From NCBI GenBank assembly GCA_021234155.1, contig JAJEKV010000099.1, positions 2,610,165 through 2,674,164 of the forward strand: a stretch of DNA of 64,000 nucleotides, read 5' to 3'. This document shows positions 43,141 through 54,750 of this stretch, one piece after another. Within the stretch, counting starts at the first letter, position 1. Each line of letters starts with the position of its first letter. The position numbers and the translations under genes were made by a program. The DNA comes from Isoetes taiwanensis (lineage: Eukaryota > Streptophyta > Lycopodiopsida > Isoetales > Isoetaceae). The notes under the pieces are model-generated. The model did not search any database, was not told the origin of the DNA, and saw only the letters and a list, made by a program, of their open reading frames with translations.

Positions 43141-44286
43141 TCAATCTTCTTCAGACCATGGACCTTGAATCCTCAAAACTGCAAGATCAAATTCGTCTTC
43201 ACAACACAAACCAGTTGTTGCAACTGGCACTACCTTTTCAACTGCAGTTGTTGTAACCGGCACCGCCTTTTTAGCTGCATCGTGTCTTTTGGAAAGATTC
43301 TTCTCTAGGACCATTACAGATTCTCTAGACTAAACACGATAACATTAATGAGATTGAAAAATTGATAAGCTTATAAAAGTATGCAACCCAAACCATTATT
43401 GAACATACTCTTTTGTATTTGTTGCATTGTATCACTACTTGAACTCGATTCAGTAGCAGTACAGATGTTCCTTAACCTTTTCCTCTTTAACTTTGTTGAG
43501 GCCGCCTCCTTTTCAATTTCTATAGCAGCATATTTATTGACTGTGGGGTTATCCTTGGTTCTTTCTTTCTCATGTGATTGGTCTAAGTCAGCTTCAGATG
43601 AATGCTCTCCTCTGTTCCTAGTAGGACTTTTATTGACGATAGGGTTATCCTTGGTCCCCTCTTTCTCATCCTTGATCCCCTCTTTCTCACGTGATTGATC
43701 TAAGTCTGTTTCAGTTGATTGCTCTCCACTCTTCCTAGAACTCATCCATCCTATGTGTCTATCCAAGCCATCGCTAGTGATTTTCTTTGACATTGTACTA
43801 GATTCCCCCACTTCACTTCGATAATTTGCTTCCTTGGAGCATGTGCTTGCTTCCTTCCCCTCTGCTCTATCAGAGGATCCGGACTTTTTTGTGCACCTTT
43901 GAATCTCATCTAAGGGTTCTGCAGGTTCTAACAAAGTTTGGCCTTCCTTTCTGCACTTGCCGACTTCATTACAACGATCAGAATGACGGGCCATGGATAA
44001 TCTTGCATCTTCTGTGGATAATCTTGCATCTTCTGTGGACAACGATCAGAATGATGGGCCATGGATAATCTTGCATCTTCTGTGGTCATGGATAATCTTG
44101 CATCTTCTGTGGACATGCTTAATAATTAGGTAAGAATACATGCGTGTGCAGATGCAAAATTCTAAGACTTCTGGCTTACCAGTTTGGCAATAACTATTTG
44201 AAGGCGCGCCTTCATCAACATATTTGCCTTTTTCGTAACCTGAAAATTGCGAAATCACCCACACCGAATACTTGATGGGCTTATCT
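43141..44286 (-). CDS. Three-exon gene of unknown function (partial at 5' end)
   Basis: Exon a, 44286-44180, follows the acceptor 'tgctattcag' and ends at donor CTG/gtaagc; it encodes 'KPIKYSVWVISQFSGYEKGK' and on. Exon b, 44032-43409, has a phase that fits exactly (a split Glu codon) and ends at A/gtatgt. Exon c, 43322-43141, restores the phase and ends 'RIQGPWSEED' with TGA. Exon b is highly charged and repeats a block around 'DLDQS.EKE' and 'TKDNP.VNK', then a basic 'KLKRKRLRN' that could be a nuclear signal. Exon c repeats 'VPVTTTAVEKVVPVATT'. I recognise no domain; the protein looks disordered and nuclear. Upstream at about 44290-44340 another phase reads 'SLPEDLLEFLL', vaguely F-box-like, unproven. 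Three consistent junctions support a real gene. Confidence 0.55.
43990..44118 (-). repeat. Minisatellite containing serial splice acceptors
   Basis: The plus-strand unit 'gataatcttgcatcttctgt' plus 'gg' occurs four times. On the minus strand each copy carries 'ccacag/AAGATG', a usable 3' splice site, at exon starts 44106, about 44079, 44032 and 44011. Those at 44032 and 44011 keep the reading frame and differ by 21 bases. Confidence 0.75.
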
Positions 44287-44310
44287 CTGAATAGCACAAA
44301 AGCAAGAACT

Positions 44311-45550
44311 CCAGGAGATCTTCTGGCAGACTAGGAAGGGTTCTTCACGATTTTTCAAGATCTTCAAAAAGATTCGGCATTTCCATTCAATCTACTCTTC
44401 TACTGCTCGGAATGCCTAATGGCCTATTGACGGATACTCTAAACCGATGCCTTGAATGCTCTGGAATGGCTAGCTGCTCTCCTATATCTGCTCCTCCATC
44501 TGGTCGACCGCCTCCTCAACTGAATCTGCTTCTGATCTGATCCTGAATGCCCTATCAGATCCAATCGGCCGACCTCCTACTCTGATGCTCTGAAAACCCT
44601 AAAATAACCCTAAAGAAATAGAAATAAAAATAAAAAGAAATAGAGGAATAAAAATAAAAGGGGTAAACCATTGGGGATATGGAATTTAGACAATAAAAAT
44701 GTGGGGTGCACTCTAGATATACTGATTAGTATGCCTCGCGCAATACGCCCATGAAATCATATGAAAACTAAGCGTATAAAATCACAAAACAACCCCCTGT
44801 TATAATGCTAGATATTTGATACCATTTCCCCTTAATTATGTACATATGGACGTGTAGGGTTGGATAGCAATGCTTTTTTGTTCTGACCATTATATAGAAT
44901 ATAATTAAAACATTAATATTGAATGTGGATTAACGGTTTCTCTCGCCGTTTGTTATGTTATTGTAGGTCGAGATAGAAGTGAGTGGTTGGCGCATTATTC
45001 TAAGATTTTACCAAGACTTGTTACATGGTTCTAAAGATATTGTCAAATGTTGCATAAACTATTCTATAAGAAGATGACTCCATGCTATTGCATATATACA
45101 AAGAATTGCACGTGTTTTGGTTGCAACAAAAGTAGGATGTTAAGGGGGAGCCTTGCATATAATGACAAAATTCAAGATGGATTTTGTTCTATAGATGGAT
45201 TGGTTCCCTATGCCTACAATGACTTTGGTAGAAGAAGGAATTTGATGACGAGACTTGGCAAGTACCATAGGCCTACCATGTCGAATTTACATTGACAACT
45301 GTAAAATGAGAGGAATTTATTTTTCTTGTTTGTTGACAATCTTTTTTTTTCCGCGTGATCTTAAGATCTTAATGGAACCCCATGACCCTTCGCTTCTTAT
45401 GGTAGACCGACTCTTTTAAGCCTTTGCATCCTTCATGCAGAACAAGTGAGTTCAACCCATCTTTAAGTTGGCAATCTTGTCTGTACAAGGAACATTATAT
45501 TCTAGAGAATTCATTCTTGTTGTTTCTTTTGTAGGTGCTCATTTAGCAAA
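44311..45550. other. Noncoding DNA, includes likely 5' leader of the 43-44 kb gene
   Basis: 44310-44620 has GC-rich phrases and minus-strand 'agggttattttagggttttc', typical of plant 5' leaders. 44620-45550 is AT-rich with no gene seen. Confidence 0.35.
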
Positions 45551-45727
45551 TATGAAGGATGTAGCTGCATTTGCTTTTTATTTTTGAAGAAGGTACTGCA
45601 AAAGGTGTTTGTCGAAGCTGCATTTGCTTTTTATCTTCGAAGAAGGTACTACACAAGGTGTTTATCGAAGCTGCATTTGCTTTTTATCTTCGAAGAAGGT
45701 ACTGCAAAAGGTGTTTGTTGAAGCAAA
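45551..45727 (+). repeat. Three-copy 58-bp tandem repeat
   Basis: Units contain 'gctgcatttgctttttat', 'cgaagaaggtact' and 'aaggtgtttgt'. As 58 is not a multiple of three, each copy is read in a different phase in the 70-codon frame over it. It is a repeat, not a gene. Confidence 0.85.
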
Positions 45728-46429
45728 GGGTATTTGTCCAATCACTGTTTGCTCTTGAGGCAATAGCTAAAGCTTATAGTTGACTGAGAAGGGAAGGCAA
45801 CTCATCAATAAAATGTGTTAAATAATTTGTGGTATATTGTGGTCTATTCACCTTATTGTGCTTTTACAAAGAAATTCGCAATGGCTGGAGGTTATTATTA
45901 TATTGCCGCACTGATTACAATGTGGATTTGCTCTGAATTAGGAAAAAGGGAGGTATAGCCTTGCCAATTTGACTCTCTTTTTCATTCTATCTTTACGGTT
46001 GTTGAATTGTACAGACTCTCTAGAGTGTAGATGCAAGTTAAGATGGAACAACATATTTAAGTCTTTCAGCTTTGATAGCTCTATCCACTAGAAGAACTAT
46101 ATACCATATCTTTGTTCCTCGACATAATATTCTGGAGTGAATAGAAGTCCTTCACATCCTTCACACAACATTTCATTTAGTGACAAATTTGAATTGACTG
46201 TTACAAGCACCACCTTTATTTTGGATTGGGTTTTGCCACAAAATATCATGCTTCTATGATATGAGACATCCATTTTGTTAACTACAAAATGAAGGATGCA
46301 AATTACTTTTTACCACCTAAGACAATGGTCTTTACAAAATCAATTCCTAGAGTCTACACCAAATATTTTGAAGGCAAGTCTCCAACTCAGACCACCTTGA
46401 ATAAGTTAGGTGACCAGGATTGTAAACAT
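45728..46429. other. Noncoding DNA
   Basis: Nothing recognised. Confidence 0.4.
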
Positions 46430-47943
46430 GCCCACATGGCTGATATACTATGAACATTACGAGTTCTGCATTGTTAATCCGCAACTCTACTTCCCACCAC
46501 ACAGGTCAGCTCAAATACAATTACAAGCTTCATTAATTACAAATCTCAAACAACTTCTGTTTTAGCTTTTCATATTCACATATACAAGCCACCCCACGAG
46601 TGGGACAGCCAACCAAGGTCTTCCCTTTAGACAGCCTCTGTTCACTTCCCTTTTCTTGACTAGGGTTGTACGCATAAGCATACCCACATGACTGATATAC
46701 CATGAAGATTACAAGTGTGCATTGCTAACGCACAACTCTACTCTCTGCCACACAGGTCAGCTCAAATACAAATACAAGCTTCACTGACGAGAAATGTCAA
46801 ACAACTTCGTTTTAACTTTTCATATGCATATATGAGTTGCTCCACTCCACAAATGTCAAACAACTTCATTTTAACTTTTCATATGCATATACAAGTTACA
46901 CCAGGAGTGGGGCAACCAAATAGAGTCTTCCCTTTAGACAAGCTGTCTTCATTTCAAACAAATACAATTGCTTTATTATCCGTTAAGCCTTTGCCGATAA
47001 GCATGTTTGTTTTGTTATAGCAGTTGGGGCAATGTTATGCAGCATTCCATGAACAACTGCTTTATTGCCCTTCAGGCCTTTTGCCAAAACTAAGCATGTT
47101 CATTTTATTATAGCAGTTTAAGGCAACAGAATGTTTTATAACTTAAGCAGCACTCCATGAACAACTGCATTATCTTTCAACAGTCCAAGAACAACTACAT
47201 TAGTAGTCAGCACTCTAGGAACAGTTGCATTAACTGTCATGAAAAAGCCAATCATGTTTCTTTGTTAATCAATTAGAGAGGAAAAACATTTGAAAATGTT
47301 CTTTTGCTAATCAATTAGAGAGAAAAAATATTTTGCAAGTCATGCCTTCCATGCTAGACCAACATAGATTTAACAAATACGAGGGATGAATTGTGCAAAT
47401 ACAAGGGGAGTTTGCTAGCAAGGCATCAATAAAAAGGACGATACCGTATTGCCCTTTAGGCCTTTTGCCAAAACTAAGCATGTTCATTTTATTATAGCAG
47501 TTTAAGGCAACAGAATGTTTTATAACTTAAGCAGCACTCCATGAACAACTGCATTATCTTTCAACACTTCAAGAACAACTACATTAGTAGTCAGCACTCT
47601 AGGAACAGTGGCATTAACTGTCATGAGAAAGCCAATCATGTTTCTTTGTTAATCAATTAGAGAGGAAAAACATTTGAAAATGTTCTTTTGTTAATCAATT
47701 AGAGAGAAAAAATATTTTGCATAAAAAAAATGTAAAAACCAACTTTAATAACCTTCTTATAGTAGTTGGCTATGCAACTCCTGTCGTACATGCTAGGCCA
47801 ATGCAGATGTAACAAATATAAGTGTGTATGCAAGTCATGCCTTCCATGCTAGACCAACATAGATTTAACAAATACGAGGGATGAATTGTGCAAATACAAG
47901 GGGAGTTTGCTAGCAAGGCATCAATAAAAAGGACGATACCGTA
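46430..47943 (+). repeat. Nested tandem duplications
   Basis: Three layers are visible. 46432-46540 recurs at 46680-46790 ('cccacatg.ctgatata', 'cacacaggtcagctcaaata'). 46795-46850 recurs at 46851-46905 ('aaatgtcaaacaacttc', 'ttttaacttttcatatgcat'). A unit of about 385 bp at 47065-47450 recurs at 47450-47943 with about 110 bp inserted at 47719-47828. The 385-bp copies are nearly identical, so that duplication is the youngest. Confidence 0.85.
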
Positions 47944-49190
47944 ACTAGTTTTCTCTATTATTCATCTGGTTTTCAGACAAAATAGAATGTGGCCATGCTT
48001 AAAAGATATTTCATCAAGTTTTGAACCTGCAACCTTTTAATTCATAGTCACTAATTCCCACCAACTCACTACTATACAAGATATAAAGATTTTTATCCTC
48101 TCATTTTTATTAGAGCTCAATAAACAACCCTCAGGGCTGGATGGTCTTGCTGGCCAAGAGGATTATTTCTCATAATCTACTCAAGGAAAAGGTTAACCTC
48201 CTCTTTTTAATTTAATTGAGTTAAGTCAATTCTATACAATCCTTTCACAAGAAAATGATATTGGACCAATAGATATACTAATAGATGAACTAATGGAAGC
48301 TTTCTCATCTTGTCTAGTCGGATAGGCATATGGAATTTTATCTAAATACAAAATAAGTAAGATCAATGACACATGATAGTGTAAAATATGCTAAACTTTT
48401 ATTATTTCCTCTAGTTTAGGCTTGTAGCTATTCCTAGGGAGTTGTTTAGTTTTTTTTCGTCATGCCACATTGATAGCATCCCAAAAATGCTTTGTTGCAT
48501 TCCCCAAAACACTTCGCATTCACTGTTTCACATTGAATGCAACTCTTAGCGACCTCGAATGTTAACATATTTGTTATAGAATAATGTTTACTACTGGTTA
48601 ACAAAATCTCAAAATGATTGAATTAAAAGGGAGCTAACAAAATTTGAACATCTGAGCATTAAATTGAAAGAGAGAAGTCTTGCTGATAATTAAAAGAGAG
48701 CTCATAAGCCTTGCTATTCATCTAGTATACATATAAGTTGGCATGTGGCCATGCCCAGAAAACATCCATCAATTCTCTTTAAGTTTTTGACACGCAACCT
48801 TCTAGTTCTAAGACTGATGTAACACTAGTATGACAAAGAATAACTAGTTCTAGGACTGATGTGACACTAGTATGATAGAGAATAAGGTGTAAATAGATTT
48901 GAATAAATAATGACCCAAAGAAGATATGAATGGCAAAAGAGCTTAAAAGCTTTACTATTCATTTGGCTCTCAGACAAGTTAGCATGTGGCCATTCATAGA
49001 AGATATTTCATCAGCCCCATCAAGTTTTGAACCTGCAATCTTTTGGTACATAGTCATTAGCTCCCACCAACTAATCAATATACATGATATAAAGATTTTT
49101 ATACTCAATCCTTCTTATTAGATCATGGTAAATAACCCCCTTAGCTTGCTAGCCTCGCTAGCTGAGAGAGTTATTTCTCATAATCTGCTC
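47944..49190 (+). repeat. Diverged direct repeats, two long and one short copy
   Basis: 47950-48190 and 48950-49190 share 'tattcat.tgg', 'gaatgtggccat', 'agatatttcatca', 'caagttttgaacctgcaa', 'gatataaagatttttat' and 'ttatttctcataatctgctc' in the same order. A shorter relative lies at 48715-48800. It is noncoding, a dispersed repeat family of unknown type. Confidence 0.7.
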
Positions 49191-49292
49191 AACAAAAAGG
49201 TCCACTTCATCAATTTAATAAGTCAATTGAGTTCTTAGTTATGAGTCAATTGAGTTAGTTGAGTTATGATAAGTTTTTTCGTTTCGTTTAGT

Positions 49293-49490
49293 CTAGGCTA
49301 TTCCTAAGTCACATGGTATCATGAAGTATGGACCATCAGGCATAATATATTTCTCCACATTGACAGTTTTTGGAAGCAGAGCAAGACATTTTGTTCCTTT
49401 TTGCAGCCCCTTTGAGCATGGCGGATTTGAGTGTATTAGGACTTGATTTCCTATAGGAACATTCGTGTCAGTTAACAGTGATAAGATCTG
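49293..49490 (-). CDS. Terminal exon-like frame of an unrecognised gene
   Basis: After the acceptor 'tgctttattacaatacag' the minus strand reads 'LLTDTNVPIGNQVLIHSNPP', 'CSKGLQKGTKCLALLPKTVN' and 'YIMPDGPYFMIPCDLGIA', then TAG, with no stops in 66 codons and protein-like composition. A donor-like site (TTATG/gtaatt) lies upstream near 49542, but the upstream frame is ambiguous. I do not recognise the family. It may be the last exon of a gene or a relic. Confidence 0.35.
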   Translation of the reverse strand, partial: QILSLLTDTNVPIGNQVLIHSNPPCSKGLQKGTKCLALLPKTVNVEKYIMPDGPYFMIPCDLGIA

Positions 49491-49544
49491 TATTGTAATA
49501 AAGCAAAGGGAATATAGTGGCAAACAACAAAGGGAATTACCATA

Positions 49545-52500
49545 ATGTACAATCGTGTGCAGTTGCTAGGGAGAGCTTGTTGTGACCTCGAGATGCATCT
49601 GTTGAATGAGATGCATCTGTTGAATGCTTACATCTACGATCTGCTCCAAACCATGCATATATTCAGATGGCTAATCCTGCACAGAATCCTGCACACAACA
49701 AAAGGGGTTTCAGAGCATTTCAACACAGACTCATATATTCTGATGTTCATTGCACATCTAAATGCATCCACAAAATTAAACATCTATAGGCCGTTGGATT
49801 TGAAGCTTTTTTGCCTTCACAACATCACATCGTTGAGCCTCCCCATTTCCATGTAGGCTATGGTACAGGTATATGTGCATGCCTAGGTAGAAACATATGG
49901 GTCTAATTGGGAAAGCTTCTCTAGTGTATATGAAGTTTAACCGTAAAAGAGAGGAGCCAAGCTTCAGAATAAAAGTTACAGTTGCAGTACCTATTGCAAA
50001 GCAACATTATGCTCTTTGGATATGTGTGCCATATGTAGCCACCTTTACCATAGTACTGCAACCCACTTTGAAAATGCAATTACTTTGCTCTGCAATCTAA
50101 GCCTTGGCAGAAGAACATATATAGACATGAGGACAATAAAGTACGAAAAAGAATTAGCTCATCTTACATTGAACTCAATATTGTTATTTAATATTGCTGC
50201 AGATTAGCCCTTCCATTTTTTATAATGGATAGTACCAAGGTAGGAACCTGCAGCAAAACAAATACTTAGCATGTGATCATGCCCAAATGCTCTAACAAAA
50301 ATATCATTTTGCATGAAAGAAAAAGAAGAAAAATTCGTAAGGGGCATAAAGGATGAACAGAAAGATGTCTTTGTAAGTCCGTGTCTAGTTCTCTCATTCA
50401 AAAAGCCATATCATGTTCACTAAAAACTTAATCTTCATGAAGCCTGGATCTATAACTCCCCGTACGAATGGGAATCAAGCCAAGTGATTCCTACAGCCTT
50501 TACGGCTTTGTAATAATTTGCTGAAGGAGAAGTAAACAGTTTCCACGAAGCAGCAAGTAAAGGAAAAGCTTTGCTACACAAAACGGATGACATTGTATGT
50601 GTAAAGAAGTTAATCCAATCCAAGAAGCAACTATTTGTAAAGAACTACGTTTGCAAAGAAGCGAGAGAAAAGGGCTACCTGATGTTGCCGAGTGAAGCTG
50701 TTGCTGCCTATTTCTCTGCCATTTTGGAGCCTTGACAGAAAAGCACAATCGAGCCATATTAAATTCTGTAAAAGCAAGAAATACGTCCTCAGACATGGAA
50801 AGGACACTGATTATACTTGAAGAACCAATTCCACTCTAAAATAAAGGAAATTATGCCAAGAGAAACATCCTTTATGGCCACAAAACTTTTAACATCACTT
50901 TCTAGCAGAAAAAGATTCCAGAAGTAATGAGATTAAAGATAAAGATTTTTGATGCAATACTCTTATCTCACGTGAAATAAAAAAAGGTTAGATAATTCAA
51001 ATCCATGTTTACATACCTCATTCCTAAAAACATCGCTTGAATGCCTTTGTATCAATATGCTCCTTTAGCTAGTAAGAATAATGACATGCTGAGTGCAAAA
51101 TGCTCTATTCTGTAAAAAATGCTAGTTTAAAGCACTGTTGAGTTGATCCGATAACCTTACCTGCACATAAATTCTTCCTCTTTGGAAATCCATTTCGAAA
51201 TTGCCAAGTGACTCAGCCCTTGCGCTTAGACCCCTCTAGGTGATTTCATCCTAAACCTAAATGAAATGACGTTTAGGAGAGCATGCCATGTATATGGCAT
51301 CAGATGTTGTTGGCGCTTCTCAAGGAGGACTGGGTTGTGGGATCCTCTGCCATTTCAAAAAGCTCAGATATCATTGGACGATGGAGGATGCCAAAATGGC
51401 TGGATATGCTCTCAGGGAAATTATGAGCAAGAAAAATGGACCATCCAGGAAAAACGCTTTGCTATCCTAAAACTAAATCCAATAGGTTGAGCTGGCGTCT
51501 GCTGGGCCAGATTTTTTGAAAAATAGCAGCATCTAGACCCTCAGACTGCTATCATCTACACCGGTGGAAAGGAAAGCGCAGATGGGAATGAGAAATCTGA
51601 GATAAAGCCATAGCCCAGTCCGGCAGTGAGCATCATGTCCTTGGCAAAGCAAACGTGATTTACCCGTAAAGGTAGAAGAGAAAAAACATACGACCAAAAT
51701 AGTCCCCAATGCGGGAGAGGGAACGCCGCATGCGACGTTACATGCGGCATTCCGGCAGATAACCCAACACCCTCAAATTTTAAAAAAGAAGATGTAAGGA
51801 ACTACACATATGCTCCTAAAAATGACAAAATCATTTGCTTACAAGAGCTTCGAACACAAACTTAGAATATGTGCTTGAGTCTATTCACAAATTCAAACAT
51901 ATGATGTTCCCATAGGGGAGGGTGGCCATCGAAGGCGCCGTTGCCATTTAAGGACGCGGAAAATGGCCAGGTCAGCTTACCTGCGGTTCCAATTAGGGCT
52001 GCGCTTTAAAAACTTAGGTCTGCGCACAGAAAAAATGGAGGCTTGTAGCTAGCGCCTAAGCGACCACCATGAGGCTCGTCCATCAGGTAGGTAGGGTGTG
52101 TAAGCAACCACCATAGCCAGGTTTCATGCCAGGTGATTCTTCAATTTTGCCACTATTGATTTTTTTTCTCTTTGCGGTGTTTTTGTTCCAATCTGATTGC
52201 ATTGCTAAGCGAAATTTGCTTGCATTTCATAAAGTTTCCTGAATTATCTGACCGACATGCTGCATGCTGCAGCTTGTATTTCAGGCACAACAGATGCCAC
52301 TGCTACTGGCTCTCATGTCTCTGCATTAAAACTCAGGCACAAGAAAATCCAATTCGTTGCCATGAGAGGGCAAACGAGAGTTAAATATGAAGGGGACATT
52401 TGAAGATGATGAAGATGACATTCCTTGTTAATGAATGTAAGGATTTTTTGTTTATGGCCGTGTTGAATCTTTTATAGTGCTCAGCATGCATTTCTTTTAT

Positions 52501-52819
52501 GGTTGTGTTGATATCTGTAGAGGAAGCAATGCATTTAAAATGTCTTCAAGTTGCTTTTACATACCTTGTAGGTTCCTACTGTGCGCCTCAATACGGGATA
52601 GTGATTAATATCATGCAAACTCTTAATGTAATTTTTGAAAATAGAAAGTTAGGAAGGTAAAATTCAAATGTCTTTGATGTGCATTTCATTGGAAGGTGAA
52701 TAATCAAGCCTTCTAACAGTCTGATGCATCTCAAAAGCAGTGTGAACAGAAAAATACCTTTATAAGAATACATTTTAGATCTTGAATATATTCTAATCAA
52801 AACATTTTGCATTGTTCAG
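49545..52819. other. Intergenic DNA with isolated exon-like pieces
   Basis: Several short frames with plausible splice borders exist on the minus strand (for example 50203-50250 after 'gtatttgttttgctgcag', and 50690-50770 before CATCAG/gtagcc). None can be joined into a supported gene. No RNA gene or mobile element recognised. Confidence 0.3.
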
Positions 52820-52893
52820 GAGGAGGCTCATGAATTACTTTATGGAAGCTTTTAAGGAAGTAGATGTAATTGTTATTCCAACGATTGCCTATG
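52820..52893 (+). pseudogene. Amidase (FAAH-like) exon remnant
   Basis: After the acceptor 'ttttgcattgttcag' the plus strand reads 'LMNYFMEAFKEVDVIVIPTI'. This resembles the segment of plant fatty acid amide hydrolases where a 'FK..DVIV.PT' strand follows a helix. The coding similarity stops at about 52893, and the Gly/Ser-rich catalytic region is not seen nearby. It is likely a fragment; identification is tentative. Confidence 0.4.
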
Positions 52894-54459
52894 TGCTCTA
52901 CTACCAGTCTCCACTTTTGTTCGAACACTATTTATGTTATAAGGCTCATTGGAAATATGTCTTACTGTGCCAGCATGACAGCAGCTTTAATAGACTTGTT
53001 AACTTGTGAGGAGTCTGATTTCAAAACCAATGGTAAGTGGGTTTTTTCACCAGCTGGTATGCAAGATGCATATTTCCATTACCTTCCTTTTCCAGGTGAT
53101 CTTATGACTCATACTTCTAACTTATACTTCTAACTCATACTTCTAAATCCAAGGCACAGTGACTGAATCTAAATACTGTTATATTTGTTGTTTATTATTT
53201 TTATTGAAGTATAAGTTTGATGGATGTTTTGAGCTCTGAATATTACTTGAGCCATAAGTTTGGGCATTAATTGTGACAAAAAAATGAAGTTTAGGCATTA
53301 ATTGTGACAAAAAAATGAACGATTTTGCATGGCAGCCTTAAATGGCCACCCTGATAGCCTATGTGGCTCTCCCCGCAGCCTTGGTGGTACCGATACCCCC
53401 ACCACTTTGGCACATCATAAGTCGAGTTGGTGTTGCCAGCTAGGCATGGAATAAAATTTGCAGCATGCATAGGCTTATTGGGCATCTGGCCATGCGGCAT
53501 GCATGGCCTGCAAGATGTGCATGTATATGCTACAACAATTTTGCCCTTAAGTGCGCAGCCAATGGACACCCCCCACCTTATTTTCCTCCTAATTTTTTCT
53601 TCTCTCCTGTTTTTGTCCTTGTTTTCTTCTACTTTGTCCAACGTTCTGGCTTTCCCTCCCCCTTCCCCACTTATTTTCCTGTTGATTTTTGCTTGTCTCC
53701 TACCTTCTCACGTTTCCCCCCTTTCCCACCATTTGCCTCTCAAGCCTGCATTACCACTAGTTATAGTTTTTTTTAATATTAGGTAGGTTTCGCAGTAGAG
53801 TAAATCTATCACAGTTTAGGGCAGCGGAATGGTGCACGAACTGCTCCAGAGGCTTCGAGTTCTCGTCATCTCAAAGCATTGAACAACTGCAAAGCAAGAG
53901 GTCTGGCGGATGTGCAGAGCTTGCCACAAAGCGAAGTTTGCTTGCGTTTCTTCTAGGTTTCTTTTCTTCTGATGGGATGGAATAATGGCCGAATAACCAT
54001 TTCTACACAGGTTTCTTATGTATTTGACCAGTAGGTTTTAATCCTTTTGTGTTACTATCCAGCCAGAAGACACAAAACCTTGTTTCTTGCTTTTTTGTCA
54101 AAAGGTGGTACTGCAGCCCGGAAATCTTATCTGTTTCAGTGAGGCTAGAGTAAAGTAGTTTCTTTTCATTTTTCTTCTACCTTTTCTGGCAAAAGATATC
54201 CTTTTTCTTGTTTCTGTTTTGGTGCAGGTTGTGGAAAGAAGGTTAAGGGATTATTACTGGGTCTCTTCATTATCTTCTGTGGCAAGTGTGGATGCACTAG
54301 GGTTGTACATAGTAAAGGGCTTGATAGAATAGTGATGTCCATTTTAGCTATTAATGATAATTTCAGTTAAATATCTACTTTGTCTTCCATGCACACTGTA
54401 TTGAAAAGTAGAGCAACAAATTAAATTTTTATTTGGATGTTTCTGAGCAATTGATGCAG
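52894..54459. other. Noncoding DNA with pyrimidine-rich patch
   Basis: 53560-53760 is C/T-rich on the plus strand. 53260-53320 holds a short duplication ('aggcattaattgtgacaaaa'). An exon-like piece starts at 54229 after 'ttggtgcag' ('VVERRLRDYYWVSSLSSVA'), but is not connected to a recognised gene. Confidence 0.35.
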
Positions 54460-54750
54460 ATTACTATTGAGATGGTTGTTCGTTCTTCCATCATGCCAAT
54501 ACCAGGGATGCCTATTGATTCTAAAATTAAATCTCATCTTGTGCTAGTTTCTGGTAAGACCTTTCTTTTTCAAGTTTTTCCACTTTCTATTTGAGGTTTT
54601 TTCACTGATTCTTAACTGTGAATTTTGTAAATTGCAGGTCTGCAATACTTGAGGAGTGATATGTTCATTTTTCATGCTAAATGGTCTATACATGGCATTG
54701 GCATTATGCTCGTTGATATAAGAGATACAAATCAATGTGATGTTGGCTAG
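54460..54750 (+). CDS. Two exon-like pieces with matching phase, unknown gene
   Basis: Exon 54460-54553 follows 'gcaattgatgcag' and ends at donor TTCTG/gtaaga. The next acceptor 'gtaaattgcag' starts exon 54638-54750. The split glycine codon restores the phase: 'PIPGMPIDSKIKSHLVLVS' continues as 'GLQYLRSDMFIFHAKWSIHG', ending 'NQCDVG' and TAG. The intron is 84 bp. Family not recognised. Beyond the stop, readable words continue in other phases to about 55070, so it may be a pseudogene. Confidence 0.35.

Noticed and set aside
45551-45727. CRISPR-like array
   Set aside because: Repeats are directly adjacent with no unique spacers, in a eukaryotic context.
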